Shown here piece by piece: positions 33,352 to 40,716 of a DNA stretch of 42,481 bases; within the stretch, counting starts at the first letter, position 1; each line of letters starts with the position of its first letter. The notes under the pieces were generated by a model. That model was not told where the DNA came from and searched no databases. It saw nothing but the letters and a program-made list of their open reading frames with translations. Source of the DNA: an uncultured Alphaproteobacteria bacterium (GTDB lineage Bacteria > Pseudomonadota > Alphaproteobacteria > Rhizobiales > Aestuariivirgaceae); NCBI GenBank assembly GCA_945957365.1, contig CAMFKI010000029.1, positions 1 to 42,481 of the forward strand. Direction: 5' to 3'. The translations under genes were made by a program, and so were the position numbers.

Positions 33352-34902
33352 CTAGGGAGCCAGCAGCGGCCAGTACAGCACGGAAATCGCCATCAGCACG
33401 ATGAAGGACAGCACCATCATGCGAATGCCGACCTTGAAGAAGTCGCTGCCCTTCAGGAAGCCCGAGGCATAGATGATGGTGAAGGCCGGCTGGGCGGCGG
33501 GCGTCAGGTAACCGAAGGCCGAGGAAATGGCCGTGATGAAGCCCGCATCGATGGGGTCCTGGTGGGCGGTGACGGCCGTCTTCAGCACGATGGGCGCCAG
33601 CACCGCGACGGCGGCGCCCGCCGTCATGGTGTTGGAGACGCCGATGGTGAGGAGCGAGATCACCGCATTGAAGCCGAACGCATTGGAGGCGCCGATCTCG
33701 CGCATCGCGGTGAAGACGTTGTCGGCCATCCAGGAGGCGGCCCCCGTGGCCTTCATTTCGACGCCCAGGGAGATGGCCGCGGCATAGAGCAGCACGACGC
33801 CCCAGTTCACCCCGGAATTGATGTCCTCCCAGCGCACCAGTCCGAGGATCAGGAACAGCGATGCGCCGCCGATGGCGATGACCCCGAGGCCCAGCGAATT
33901 CGACAGGGTCACCCAGCCCACGATGGTGAGGCCGAAGATGGCGATCGTCAGCCATTCCGAGGCGCGCATCGGGCCTTGCATGGAAACCTGGGTGCGCAGC
34001 CTCGATATGGCGCGCGACATGTCGGTGACCTCGGGTTTGAAGGTGAAGATGAGGATCGCCGTGACGATCGGCAGCCTCAGGATGAACATCGGGAAGGCGT
34101 AGATGATCCAGGTTACGTAATCCATCAGGTAGCGGCGCGTGGCGGGATCGGCGGGATTGTAGAAGAAGTCCTTCCAGTAGCTGATGATGATGGCGTTGCG
34201 CGCCCCGCCCGACGGCGTGGCGACGCCGGCGATGGAGCAGCCATAGGAGATCGAGAACAGCAGCACGGCCGCGAGGTTGTGCACCTTCCGCGGGTCGTTC
34301 GAGGTGAGGGTGATGAGCGTGACGCCGACGGGGAGCATCATGGCGGCCACCGTGTGCTCGCCGATGAAGGCGGCGATGATGCCGCAGACGGCGGTGATGC
34401 CGAAGCTGATCCAGTAGATGTTGGTGCCCGTCATGCGCACGATCCACCAGGCGATGCGCTTGTCGAGGCGCTGGCGCACGATGGCCACCGCCAGCATCAG
34501 CGAGCCCATGATGAACAGCACCGAGTCGGTCATCAGGCTCTGCGCCACCTTGGTGGGATCGACGTGCAGCAGCACCACCTGGCCCACGATGATGAGGAGC
34601 GGCACGGTGGGCAGCGGAATGGGCTCGGTGATGAACAGCATGGTGGCCATGATCGACATGACCAGCACCGTCTTGCCTTCATGCGTGAGGCCCGAGGGCG
34701 TGGGCGCGGCCATCAGCAGGAAGCCGACCACCATGGTGATGACGAACCAGCGCCGCTTCCACACGAAGGCGAGGTCGATGTCGCCCATGAAGGCGAGGAA
34801 GCGCTGGTAGCCGCGGCGGCGGAAGCGGCGCAGCCCCGAGGAGGGTTCCCGCGCCTGCAGGCTGTCGCGCGCCAGCGAGAATTCCGAGGGCGTCCGGCTC
34901 AT
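33352..34902 (-). CDS. SLC13/DASS-type anion transporter
   Basis: A 516-residue membrane protein with about eleven to twelve helices, of the divalent anion:Na+ symporter (DASS) family. It has an N-terminal hydrophilic stretch (1-50) and IITEPIPLPTVPLLIIVG-like family features in MLFITEPIPLPTVPLL. The first binding loop SISYGCSIAGVATPSGGARNAI is near 215-235 and the second SNTMTAGAAVAVLAPIV near 410. DASS members import C4-dicarboxylates, citrate or sulfate with Na+. The first loop has PSGGARN where family members more often have xxGTPPN, so ligand choice may differ. It is the first gene of the minus-strand operon with the Usp gene. Confidence 0.9.
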   Translation of the reverse strand: MSRTPSEFSLARDSLQAREPSSGLRRFRRRGYQRFLAFMGDIDLAFVWKRRWFVITMVVGFLLMAAPTPSGLTHEGKTVLVMSIMATMLFITEPIPLPTVPLLIIVGQVVLLHVDPTKVAQSLMTDSVLFIMGSLMLAVAIVRQRLDKRIAWWIVRMTGTNIYWISFGITAVCGIIAAFIGEHTVAAMMLPVGVTLITLTSNDPRKVHNLAAVLLFSISYGCSIAGVATPSGGARNAIIISYWKDFFYNPADPATRRYLMDYVTWIIYAFPMFILRLPIVTAILIFTFKPEVTDMSRAISRLRTQVSMQGPMRASEWLTIAIFGLTIVGWVTLSNSLGLGVIAIGGASLFLILGLVRWEDINSGVNWGVVLLYAAAISLGVEMKATGAASWMADNVFTAMREIGASNAFGFNAVISLLTIGVSNTMTAGAAVAVLAPIVLKTAVTAHQDPIDAGFITAISSAFGYLTPAAQPAFTIIYASGFLKGSDFFKVGIRMMVLSFIVLMAISVLYWPLLAP

Positions 34903-34970
34903 GTGGCGGCCCTTGCCGCAAGGCCCGCCGCCGTGACATTGTCGCCGCGAGTCAGGCCACTGGTGAAATC

Positions 34971-36368
34971 TTGGTACATCCCGACACTGTTCTTGCAGAA
35001 ATAGATCAACAATTTCCTGAGAGCCTCGATCGCCTGTTCGCGCTGTTGCGGTTTCCCAGCGTCGGCACCGATCCTGCCCATCACAAGGACTGCCTCGCCA
35101 CCGCCAACTGGCTGGTCGGGCAGTTGCAGGCGATGGGTTTCGAGGCGGGCTTGCGCCAGACCACGGGCCAGCCGCTGGTGCTGGGGCGCTCCGCGCCGCC
35201 GGGCGGCGAAAAGCTGCCCCATGTGCTGTTCTACGGCCATTACGATGTGCAGCCCGCCGATCCGCTGGAACTCTGGACGTCGCCGCCCTTCGAACCTGTC
35301 ATCCGCAAGGGCAGCAGGGGCCAGGATGCAATTTTTGCGCGCGGGTCGGCGGACGACAAGGGCCAATTGATGACCTTTCTGGAAGCCAGCCGCTGCTGGC
35401 TGAAGGTGCATGGGGTGCTGCCCTTCCGCCTGACCGTGATGATCGAGGGCGACGAGGAGAGCGACCCGGCCCATATCGATACATTCCTGAAACGGAATGC
35501 GCGGGAATTTCCCGTCGATGCAGCGTTCATTTGCGACACCGGCATGTGGGACGCGAAGACGCCGGGCATCGACACCAGGCTCCGGGGCTGCATGGGCATC
35601 GAGTTCACCGTGATAGGCCCTAAAATCGACCTGCATTCCGGACTTTACGGCGGGCCGGTGCAGAACCCGATCAAGGTGGTGAGCCGCATCGTCGCGGCGA
35701 TGCATGACAAGCGGGGGAAGATCACCATCCCCGGCTTCTATGACGGCGTGAAGCCGATCCCCGCGAAGCTCCGCAAGCAGTGGGCGGGGCTGAAATTTCC
35801 CGCGAAGAAATTCCTGGGTGACGTGGGGCTGGGCATTCCGGCGGGCGAGCAGGGATTCACGGCGCTGGAGCAGATGTGGGCGCGGCCCACGGCCGAGGTG
35901 AATGGCATCTATGGCGGCTACCGCGGCGTCGGCAGCAAGACGGTGCTGCCGTCCGAAGCCACCGCCAAGCTCACTTTCCGGCTCGTCGAGGGCCAGGACC
36001 CGAAGGCGATCCGGAGAGCCTTCAAGGCCTTCGTGAAGGCGCTGGTCCCTGCCGACTGCAAGGTGCGCTTCGACGACAGCGGCGGCGATTCGAGCGGCAT
36101 CGCGGTGTCGGAGGATACGCCGTGGATCCGCGCCGCGCGCGCCGCCCTCAAGGCCGAGTTCGGCCGCGACGCGGTGCTGATGGGGGCGGGCTATTCGATC
36201 CCGGTGGTCGAATCCTTCAAGAAGCATCTCAAGGTCGACAGCCTGCTGACCGGCTTCGGCCTTGCCGACGACAACGCCCATTCGCCGGACGAGAAATATG
36301 ACGTGGCGAGCTTCCGGCGCGGCACCCGCAGCTGGGCCCGCATCTTCGCGCAATTTGCAGGAAAGTGA
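34971..36368 (+). CDS. M20 family metallopeptidase, first tandem copy
   Basis: A 465-residue di-zinc exopeptidase, M20/M28 dipeptidase type. Metal ligands lie in VLFYGHYDVQPADPLELW (His, Asp near 93-95), RGSADDKGQL (Asp) and MIEGDEES (Glu pair). The C-terminal His is in DDNAHSPDEKYD. A dimerisation domain lies between about 195 and 330. It probably releases C-terminal amino acids from small peptides in the cytoplasm. The start is TTG at 34971, with no good ribosome site and no ATG before the conserved region. Its stop is 5 bases from the ATG of a second, similar M20 gene. Confidence 0.92.
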   Translation: MVHPDTVLAEIDQQFPESLDRLFALLRFPSVGTDPAHHKDCLATANWLVGQLQAMGFEAGLRQTTGQPLVLGRSAPPGGEKLPHVLFYGHYDVQPADPLELWTSPPFEPVIRKGSRGQDAIFARGSADDKGQLMTFLEASRCWLKVHGVLPFRLTVMIEGDEESDPAHIDTFLKRNAREFPVDAAFICDTGMWDAKTPGIDTRLRGCMGIEFTVIGPKIDLHSGLYGGPVQNPIKVVSRIVAAMHDKRGKITIPGFYDGVKPIPAKLRKQWAGLKFPAKKFLGDVGLGIPAGEQGFTALEQMWARPTAEVNGIYGGYRGVGSKTVLPSEATAKLTFRLVEGQDPKAIRRAFKAFVKALVPADCKVRFDDSGGDSSGIAVSEDTPWIRAARAALKAEFGRDAVLMGAGYSIPVVESFKKHLKVDSLLTGFGLADDNAHSPDEKYDVASFRRGTRSWARIFAQFAGK

Positions 36369-36373
36369 CCGAC

Positions 36374-37765
36374 ATGACCGATCTCAACGCCGTTCTCGAC
36401 GCCGCCACCCGGGATTTCGACAACAGCCTCGAAAGGCTGTTCAAGCTCGTCCGCATCCCCTCGATCTCGACCGACCCGGCCTATGCTGCGGAGTGCGAGA
36501 AGGCGGCAAATGCCATCGTCGACGACCTGCAGGCACTGGGCTTCAAGGCCCAGGCGCGGCCGACGCCGGGCCGGCCCATGGTGGTGGCGCATTACACGCC
36601 GAAGGACGCGACCAGGGACACGCCGCATCTGCTGTTCTACGGCCATTACGACGTGCAGCCGGCCGATCCGCTGGAGCTGTGGAAGACGCCGCCCTTCGAA
36701 CCGACCGTGAAGAAGGACGGCAGCGTCACGCGCATGTATGGCCGCGGCACCTCCGACGACAAGGGCCAGCTCATGACCTTCGTCGAGGCGGCGCGCGCCT
36801 GGATCCGCACCACCGGCACGCTGCCGATCAGGGCCACCTTCCTGATCGAGGGCGAGGAAGAGAGCGGCTCGCCCTCGCTCGTGCCGTTCCTCAAGGCCAA
36901 CGCCAAGGAACTGTCCTGCGACGCCGCCTTCGTCTGCGACACCAACATGTGGGACCCGAAAACACCCGCCATCACCACGAGGCTGCGCGGCATGGTGCGC
37001 GAGGAGGTGACCATCACGGGCCCGAGGATCGATCTCCATTCCGGCATGTATGGCGGCCCGGCGATGAACCCGATCCGCGTGCTGAGCAAGGTGATCGCGG
37101 CGCTGCACGACAGGAACGGCAAGGTCACGATCCCCGGCTTCTATGACGGTGTCGCCGACCTGCCGAAGCAGACGAAGAAGCAGTGGCAGTCGCTCAAGTT
37201 CTCCGAGGCGAAGTTCCTCAAGGACGTCGGGCTGAAGCAGCCTGCCGGCGAGAAGGGCAAGTCGGTGCTGGAGCAGATCTGGGCGCGGCCCACGGCGGAG
37301 GTGAACGGCATCTGGGGCGGCTATACCGGTGTCGGCACCAAGACGGTTCTTCCCTCCAAGGCGCATGCCAAGTTCACCTTCCGCCTCGTCGGCAAGCAGA
37401 ATCCGGAGAAGATTCTCAAGGCTTTCCAGAAATTCGTGAAGGGCCTGATCCCGAAGGACTGCAAGGTGGACTTCGCCGGCGGCGGTGGCAGCCCGGCGAC
37501 CGAGATTCCGGAGGATAACCCCTTCATCGCCAAGTCGGCCAAGGCGCTGAAGGACGAGTTCCGGCGTGACACGGTGCTGATGGGCTCGGGCGGCTCGATC
37601 CCCATCTGCCGCTTCTTCAAGGACATCCTCGGCATGGATTCGATCCTCGTCGGCTTCGCGCTGACCGACGATGCGATCCACAGCCCCAACGAAAAATACG
37701 ATCTCGAGAGCTATCGCCGCGGCATCAGGAGCTGGGTGCGCATCATGGGCGAGTTCGGCAAGTGA
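36374..37765 (+). CDS. M20 family metallopeptidase, second tandem copy
   Basis: A 463-residue paralog of the preceding M20 gene. It shares the same blocks at the same places: FYGHYDVQPADPLELW, RGTSDDKGQLMTFVEAARA, IEGEEESGSPSLVPFL, CDTNMWDPKTPAI and ARPTAEVNGIWGGYTGVG, with DDAIHSPNEKYDLESYRRGIRSW near the end. It has EGEEES where the first copy has EGDEES. Starts are GTG at 36365, overlapping the upstream stop, or ATG at 36374 with AGGA 11 bases before it. Two close paralogs in a row point to duplication and possibly divided substrate range. Its 3' end overlaps the NTF2-like gene by GTGA. Confidence 0.93.
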   Translation: MTDLNAVLDAATRDFDNSLERLFKLVRIPSISTDPAYAAECEKAANAIVDDLQALGFKAQARPTPGRPMVVAHYTPKDATRDTPHLLFYGHYDVQPADPLELWKTPPFEPTVKKDGSVTRMYGRGTSDDKGQLMTFVEAARAWIRTTGTLPIRATFLIEGEEESGSPSLVPFLKANAKELSCDAAFVCDTNMWDPKTPAITTRLRGMVREEVTITGPRIDLHSGMYGGPAMNPIRVLSKVIAALHDRNGKVTIPGFYDGVADLPKQTKKQWQSLKFSEAKFLKDVGLKQPAGEKGKSVLEQIWARPTAEVNGIWGGYTGVGTKTVLPSKAHAKFTFRLVGKQNPEKILKAFQKFVKGLIPKDCKVDFAGGGGSPATEIPEDNPFIAKSAKALKDEFRRDTVLMGSGGSIPICRFFKDILGMDSILVGFALTDDAIHSPNEKYDLESYRRGIRSWVRIMGEFGK

Positions 37766-38121
37766 CCATCGACCTGCTGGCGCTGACCGGCCGCTACCAT
37801 GAGGCACTCAACCACTATGACGAGGCCACGGTGAAGGCGATGTTCGCGCCCGGCGCCGTCTATGTCTCGAAGGGCGTCAACGGCCGCATCGAGGGGCGCG
37901 ACTCCATCCTCTCGGCCTTCACCGCCTATTTTCACGAGCATCCGGACCAGCATGCCGAGGACGAGGGCGTCGAGATCCTGTCGCCCAACGTGGTGCGCTT
38001 TGCCTGGCGGCTCGAGGCGACGTCGCGCTCCACCGGCAGGCGCGTCGTCCGGCAGGGCGTGGAAACGGTGACCTACGACGGCGATGGCCTCATTTCCCAT
38101 GTCGAGGTCATCGACAGATGA
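37762..38121 (+). CDS. NTF2-like (SnoaL-type) protein in M20 operon
   Basis: A 119-residue protein of the NTF2/SnoaL fold: TGRYHEALNHYDEATVKAMFAPGAVYVSKGVNGRIEGRDSIL as the helical N-terminus and first strand, then FTAYFHEHPDQHAEDEGVEIL and RQGVETVTYDGDGLISHVEVID as the sheet. The start is GTG at 37762, overlapping the M20 stop in GTGA; its end overlaps the channel gene in ATGA. Translation of all three is thus coupled. No conserved catalytic residues can be assigned. A ligand- or peptide-binding role beside the peptidases is possible but inferred. Confidence 0.85.
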   Translation: MTIDLLALTGRYHEALNHYDEATVKAMFAPGAVYVSKGVNGRIEGRDSILSAFTAYFHEHPDQHAEDEGVEILSPNVVRFAWRLEATSRSTGRRVVRQGVETVTYDGDGLISHVEVIDR

Positions 38122-38528
38122 TCATGCAGCTTGCCATCGGCACCCTGGTGATCATGATCAACGCCGTCATCCAGGCGGAAATGTTCAGTGCCTTTGCGCA
38201 TCATCTCGAAGGGCTCATCATCCACATGCGCCGCTTCTTCCGGCGTTTCACCAACACCGCCACCATCGTCATCGGCGTGCTGTTCGTGATGCTGGTGCAG
38301 ACGGCGAATGTCTGGGTGTGGGCGGCGACTTTCTATGTGGCGGGCGTGTTCGACAAGTTCGAGCCGGCGCTCTACTTCTCGCTCGTCTCGTTCTCCACGC
38401 TGGGCTTCGGCGACATTATTCTCGGCGAAAAGTGGCGAATTCTGTCCGGCCTCACGGCCGCCAATGGCCTGCTCAGCTTCGGCTGGTCGACGGCCTATAT
38501 GGTGGAGCTCGTCAGGCGGACGCAGTAG
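38118..38528 (+). CDS. Small K+-channel-like membrane protein
   Basis: A 136-residue membrane protein with an N-terminal helix (about 3-25), a second (about 48-75), a pore-loop region (about 84-100) and a final helix (about 108-130). The pore loop ALYFSLVSFSTLGFGDII holds TLGFGD at 94-99, matching the K+ selectivity filter T-x-G-[YF]-G-D. It is a two-pore-helix ion channel (Ion_trans_2 type) without a regulatory domain, so probably a tetramer. Being translated from an ATGA overlap behind an NTF2-like gene and M20 peptidases is unusual and gives no obvious function. A GGGGTG/CACCCC hairpin at 38568-38580 follows. Confidence 0.85.
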   Translation: MIMQLAIGTLVIMINAVIQAEMFSAFAHHLEGLIIHMRRFFRRFTNTATIVIGVLFVMLVQTANVWVWAATFYVAGVFDKFEPALYFSLVSFSTLGFGDIILGEKWRILSGLTAANGLLSFGWSTAYMVELVRRTQ

Positions 38529-38573
38529 TTGCTCTTACCGCGACGAGCCCGGCATGATGCGTGTAACGGGGTG

Positions 38574-39218
38574 TCACCCCATCTTGAAATCGGTGATGTG
38601 CTGCGGCGGCGCAAGCCCCTGGATCAGCCGCGGATCATCCACCGGCGCCAGAACCTCGCTGCGCACGGGGATCACGCCGGCCCAGATGGGGAGCGCATAG
38701 TCCGCCTCATCGTCGCCGGGCGCCCCGGTGCGGACCTTCGCCGAGGCTTCGTCGAGCGACATCCTGAGGACTGTCGTGGCCTTCAGCTCCTGCGCCGACA
38801 TCTGGCGCAGCATGTCCCAGCGGCCGGGCCACAGGCCTTCGGTGAAGGCCTTGAGGCTCGCTTCCTTCTCGGCCGGGTCGGTCAGCTTGTGCGCGGTGCC
38901 CAGCACCATCACGGAACGATAGTTGCAGGAGTGGTTGTAGGCGGAGCGCGCCATGACGAAGCCATCGATGATCGACACGGTGAGGCAGACCTGCGCCTCC
39001 GCGCAGGCTTCCAGCATGCGGCTGGCGGAGGAGCCATGCCAGTAGACATGGTCGCCCTCCCGCCACTGCAGCGTCGGCGTCACGTAGGGCGCCCCGCCGA
39101 AGACATAGCCCACATTGCAGATCGGCATGGCGTCGAGAATGCCGTGCACCGTCTCGGCATCGTACTTGGCGCGCTTGTTCATCCGCTTGACGCGGGTCCG
39201 TTCGCTGGGGGCATCCAT
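38574..39218 (-). CDS. Pyridoxamine 5'-phosphate oxidase-family (PNPOx-like) protein
   Basis: A 214-residue flavin-split-barrel protein: AKYDAETVHGILDAMPICNVGYVFGGAPYVTPTLQWREGDHVYWHG is the typical FMN-binding first part, with CLTVSIIDGFVMARSAYNHSCNYRSVMVLG following. The C-terminal half (LRQMSAQELKATTVLRMSLDEASAKVRTG) is common in the DUF/PNPOx-like group, not in true PdxH. It may reduce a flavin or heme-type substrate; function unknown. The ATG at 39218 has GGAG at 8-bp spacing; the frame extends further upstream without a ribosome site. It is divergent from a MocR regulator gene, a recurring pairing for B6-sensing regulators. Confidence 0.85.
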   Translation of the reverse strand: MDAPSERTRVKRMNKRAKYDAETVHGILDAMPICNVGYVFGGAPYVTPTLQWREGDHVYWHGSSASRMLEACAEAQVCLTVSIIDGFVMARSAYNHSCNYRSVMVLGTAHKLTDPAEKEASLKAFTEGLWPGRWDMLRQMSAQELKATTVLRMSLDEASAKVRTGAPGDDEADYALPIWAGVIPVRSEVLAPVDDPRLIQGLAPPQHITDFKMG

Positions 39219-39256
39219 CACCGTCACTCCATTGTGCCCCCGCAATGCCTGCGATA

Positions 39257-39276
39257 TGGTCTGGCGGAAAGGACCA
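39257..39276. promoter_or_regulatory. Inverted repeat in divergent MocR/PNPOx promoter
   Basis: TGGTC (39257-39261) and GACCA (39272-39276) frame a 20-bp inverted repeat in the 70-bp region between the two divergent starts. MocR-type regulators are known to bind GGTC/GACC-type repeats near their own promoters. That this repeat is the MocR site is inference. The position would affect both genes. Confidence 0.45.
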
Positions 39277-39288
39277 AGTCCAGCGCTT

Positions 39289-40716
39289 ATGAGCAGACCA
39301 CTTCTCGGCACGTCGGCCAGCGAGATCGGCATCGACCGCGATGACCGCGAGCCGATCCAGGCCCAGATCGCCCGGCAGCTGCGCTCGCTGGTGCTGAGCG
39401 GCCGGCTGAAGCCGCAGACCAGGCTGCCCTCCACCCGGGCGCTGTCGGAGGAGCTCAACGTCGCCCGCGCCACGGTGGTCGAGGCCTATGAGCAGTTGCT
39501 GAGCGAGGGCTATCTCGAAACCCGGTCCGGCTCCGGCACGCGGGTTGCCGCGGAGCTCCCGGAATCGCTTCTCGCCTCGACACCCAAGGCCCGCCCGCGC
39601 GAGCCGGCGCGCGGCGCAGGCAAGCGGGAGCCGGCACGGCCGTTCCGCTCCGGTCTCGTCGACTGGGAGAACTTCCCGCATGACGAATGGGGCCGCCTGC
39701 TGGGGCGCTTCTGGCGCAACCCGCCGGTGACGCTGCTCGAACACAATGATCCCTTCGGCTGGCTGCCGCTGCGCGAGGCCATCGCCCGGCACCTTTATGA
39801 GTGGCGCGGAATCGACTGCGCGGCGGAGCAGGTCATCGTGACGGCGGGCGGGCTCGATGCCTTCGATCTGATCGGCCGCTCGGTGCTCCATCCTGGCGAC
39901 GAGGTGTGGTTCGAGGAGCCGGGATATCCGACGGCGCGGCGCATCTTCTCGCTGGGGGGGGTGACTGCGGTACCTGTGCCGGTCGACGCGGAGGGCATGG
40001 TGGTGACGCGCGGCTGCGAACGGGCGGGCGGGGCGCGCGCCGCCTTCGTGACCCCGGCGCGGCAATATCCGACCGGCGTCACAATGCCGCTGGCCCGCCG
40101 GCTCGAACTTCTCGACTGGGCGGCCGACGCCGACGCCATCGTGATCGAGGATGATTACGACAGCGAGTACCGCTATGTGGGAAAACCGCTGCCCGCGCTG
40201 ATGAGCCTCGATAAGCGGGCCCGCGTCATCTACACCGGCACCTTCTCCAAGGTGTTCTCGCCGATCGTGCGGCTGGGTTACATCGTGGTGCCGCAGGCCC
40301 TGGTGAAGCGCTTCCGCGAAGAGCGCGTGTCGCACGGTGCGCCGCCCTCGCTGATGGCGCAGCCCGCACTTGCCGAATTCATGGGCTCCGGCGCCTTCGC
40401 CATCCACATCCGCCGCATGCGCCGCATCTATGCCGCAAGGCGGCGGGCGCTGATGGACGCGCTGAAACCGGAGGAGAGCAGGCTGTTCACGCTCGATGCC
40501 TCTCCCGCCGGATTGATGCTGCTGCTGCGCCTGCCGCCGGGGGTGAGCGACGAGGCGATGGTGGAGAAGCTCGAGGCCAATGGCATCGAGACCCAGTCGC
40601 TGTCCAGCCATTATGCCGGCCGCAAGCGCGAGCAGGGGCTGCTGCTGAGCTTCGCCGGCTTCAGCGAGGACGACCTGCAGCAGGCCGCTGCCAGATTGAT
40701 CGGAGTTCTGTCATGA
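39289..40716 (+). CDS. MocR/PdxR-type regulator (GntR HTH + aminotransferase domain)
   Basis: A 475-residue regulator. The N-terminal GntR-type winged helix (about 15-85: PIQAQIARQLRSLVLSGRLKPQTRLPSTRALSEELNVARATV) precedes a class I aminotransferase-like domain (about 110-470). It has HPGDEVWFEEPGYPTARRIF, VIEDDYDSEYRYVGKPLPAL and TGTFSKVFSPIVRLGYIV with the PLP-binding Lys. MocR proteins sense PLP or an amine-linked ligand rather than catalysing. The ATG at 39289 gives a normal N-terminus. It is translated into the amidohydrolase by an ATGA overlap. Targets likely include that gene and the divergent PNPOx-like gene. Confidence 0.92.
   Translation: MSRPLLGTSASEIGIDRDDREPIQAQIARQLRSLVLSGRLKPQTRLPSTRALSEELNVARATVVEAYEQLLSEGYLETRSGSGTRVAAELPESLLASTPKARPREPARGAGKREPARPFRSGLVDWENFPHDEWGRLLGRFWRNPPVTLLEHNDPFGWLPLREAIARHLYEWRGIDCAAEQVIVTAGGLDAFDLIGRSVLHPGDEVWFEEPGYPTARRIFSLGGVTAVPVPVDAEGMVVTRGCERAGGARAAFVTPARQYPTGVTMPLARRLELLDWAADADAIVIEDDYDSEYRYVGKPLPALMSLDKRARVIYTGTFSKVFSPIVRLGYIVVPQALVKRFREERVSHGAPPSLMAQPALAEFMGSGAFAIHIRRMRRIYAARRRALMDALKPEESRLFTLDASPAGLMLLLRLPPGVSDEAMVEKLEANGIETQSLSSHYAGRKREQGLLLSFAGFSEDDLQQAAARLIGVLS

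Noticed and set aside
32800..35004. 734-codon plus-strand frame across the USP and SLC13 genes
   Set aside because: It is antisense to two genes with clear family motifs, and is dominated by His, Asp, Gly and Gln runs typical of GC-rich shadow frames.
38568..38580. GGGGTG-T-CACCCC hairpin as terminator of the channel operon
   Set aside because: It has a one-base loop and overlaps the PNPOx-like stop codon; too weak to call.
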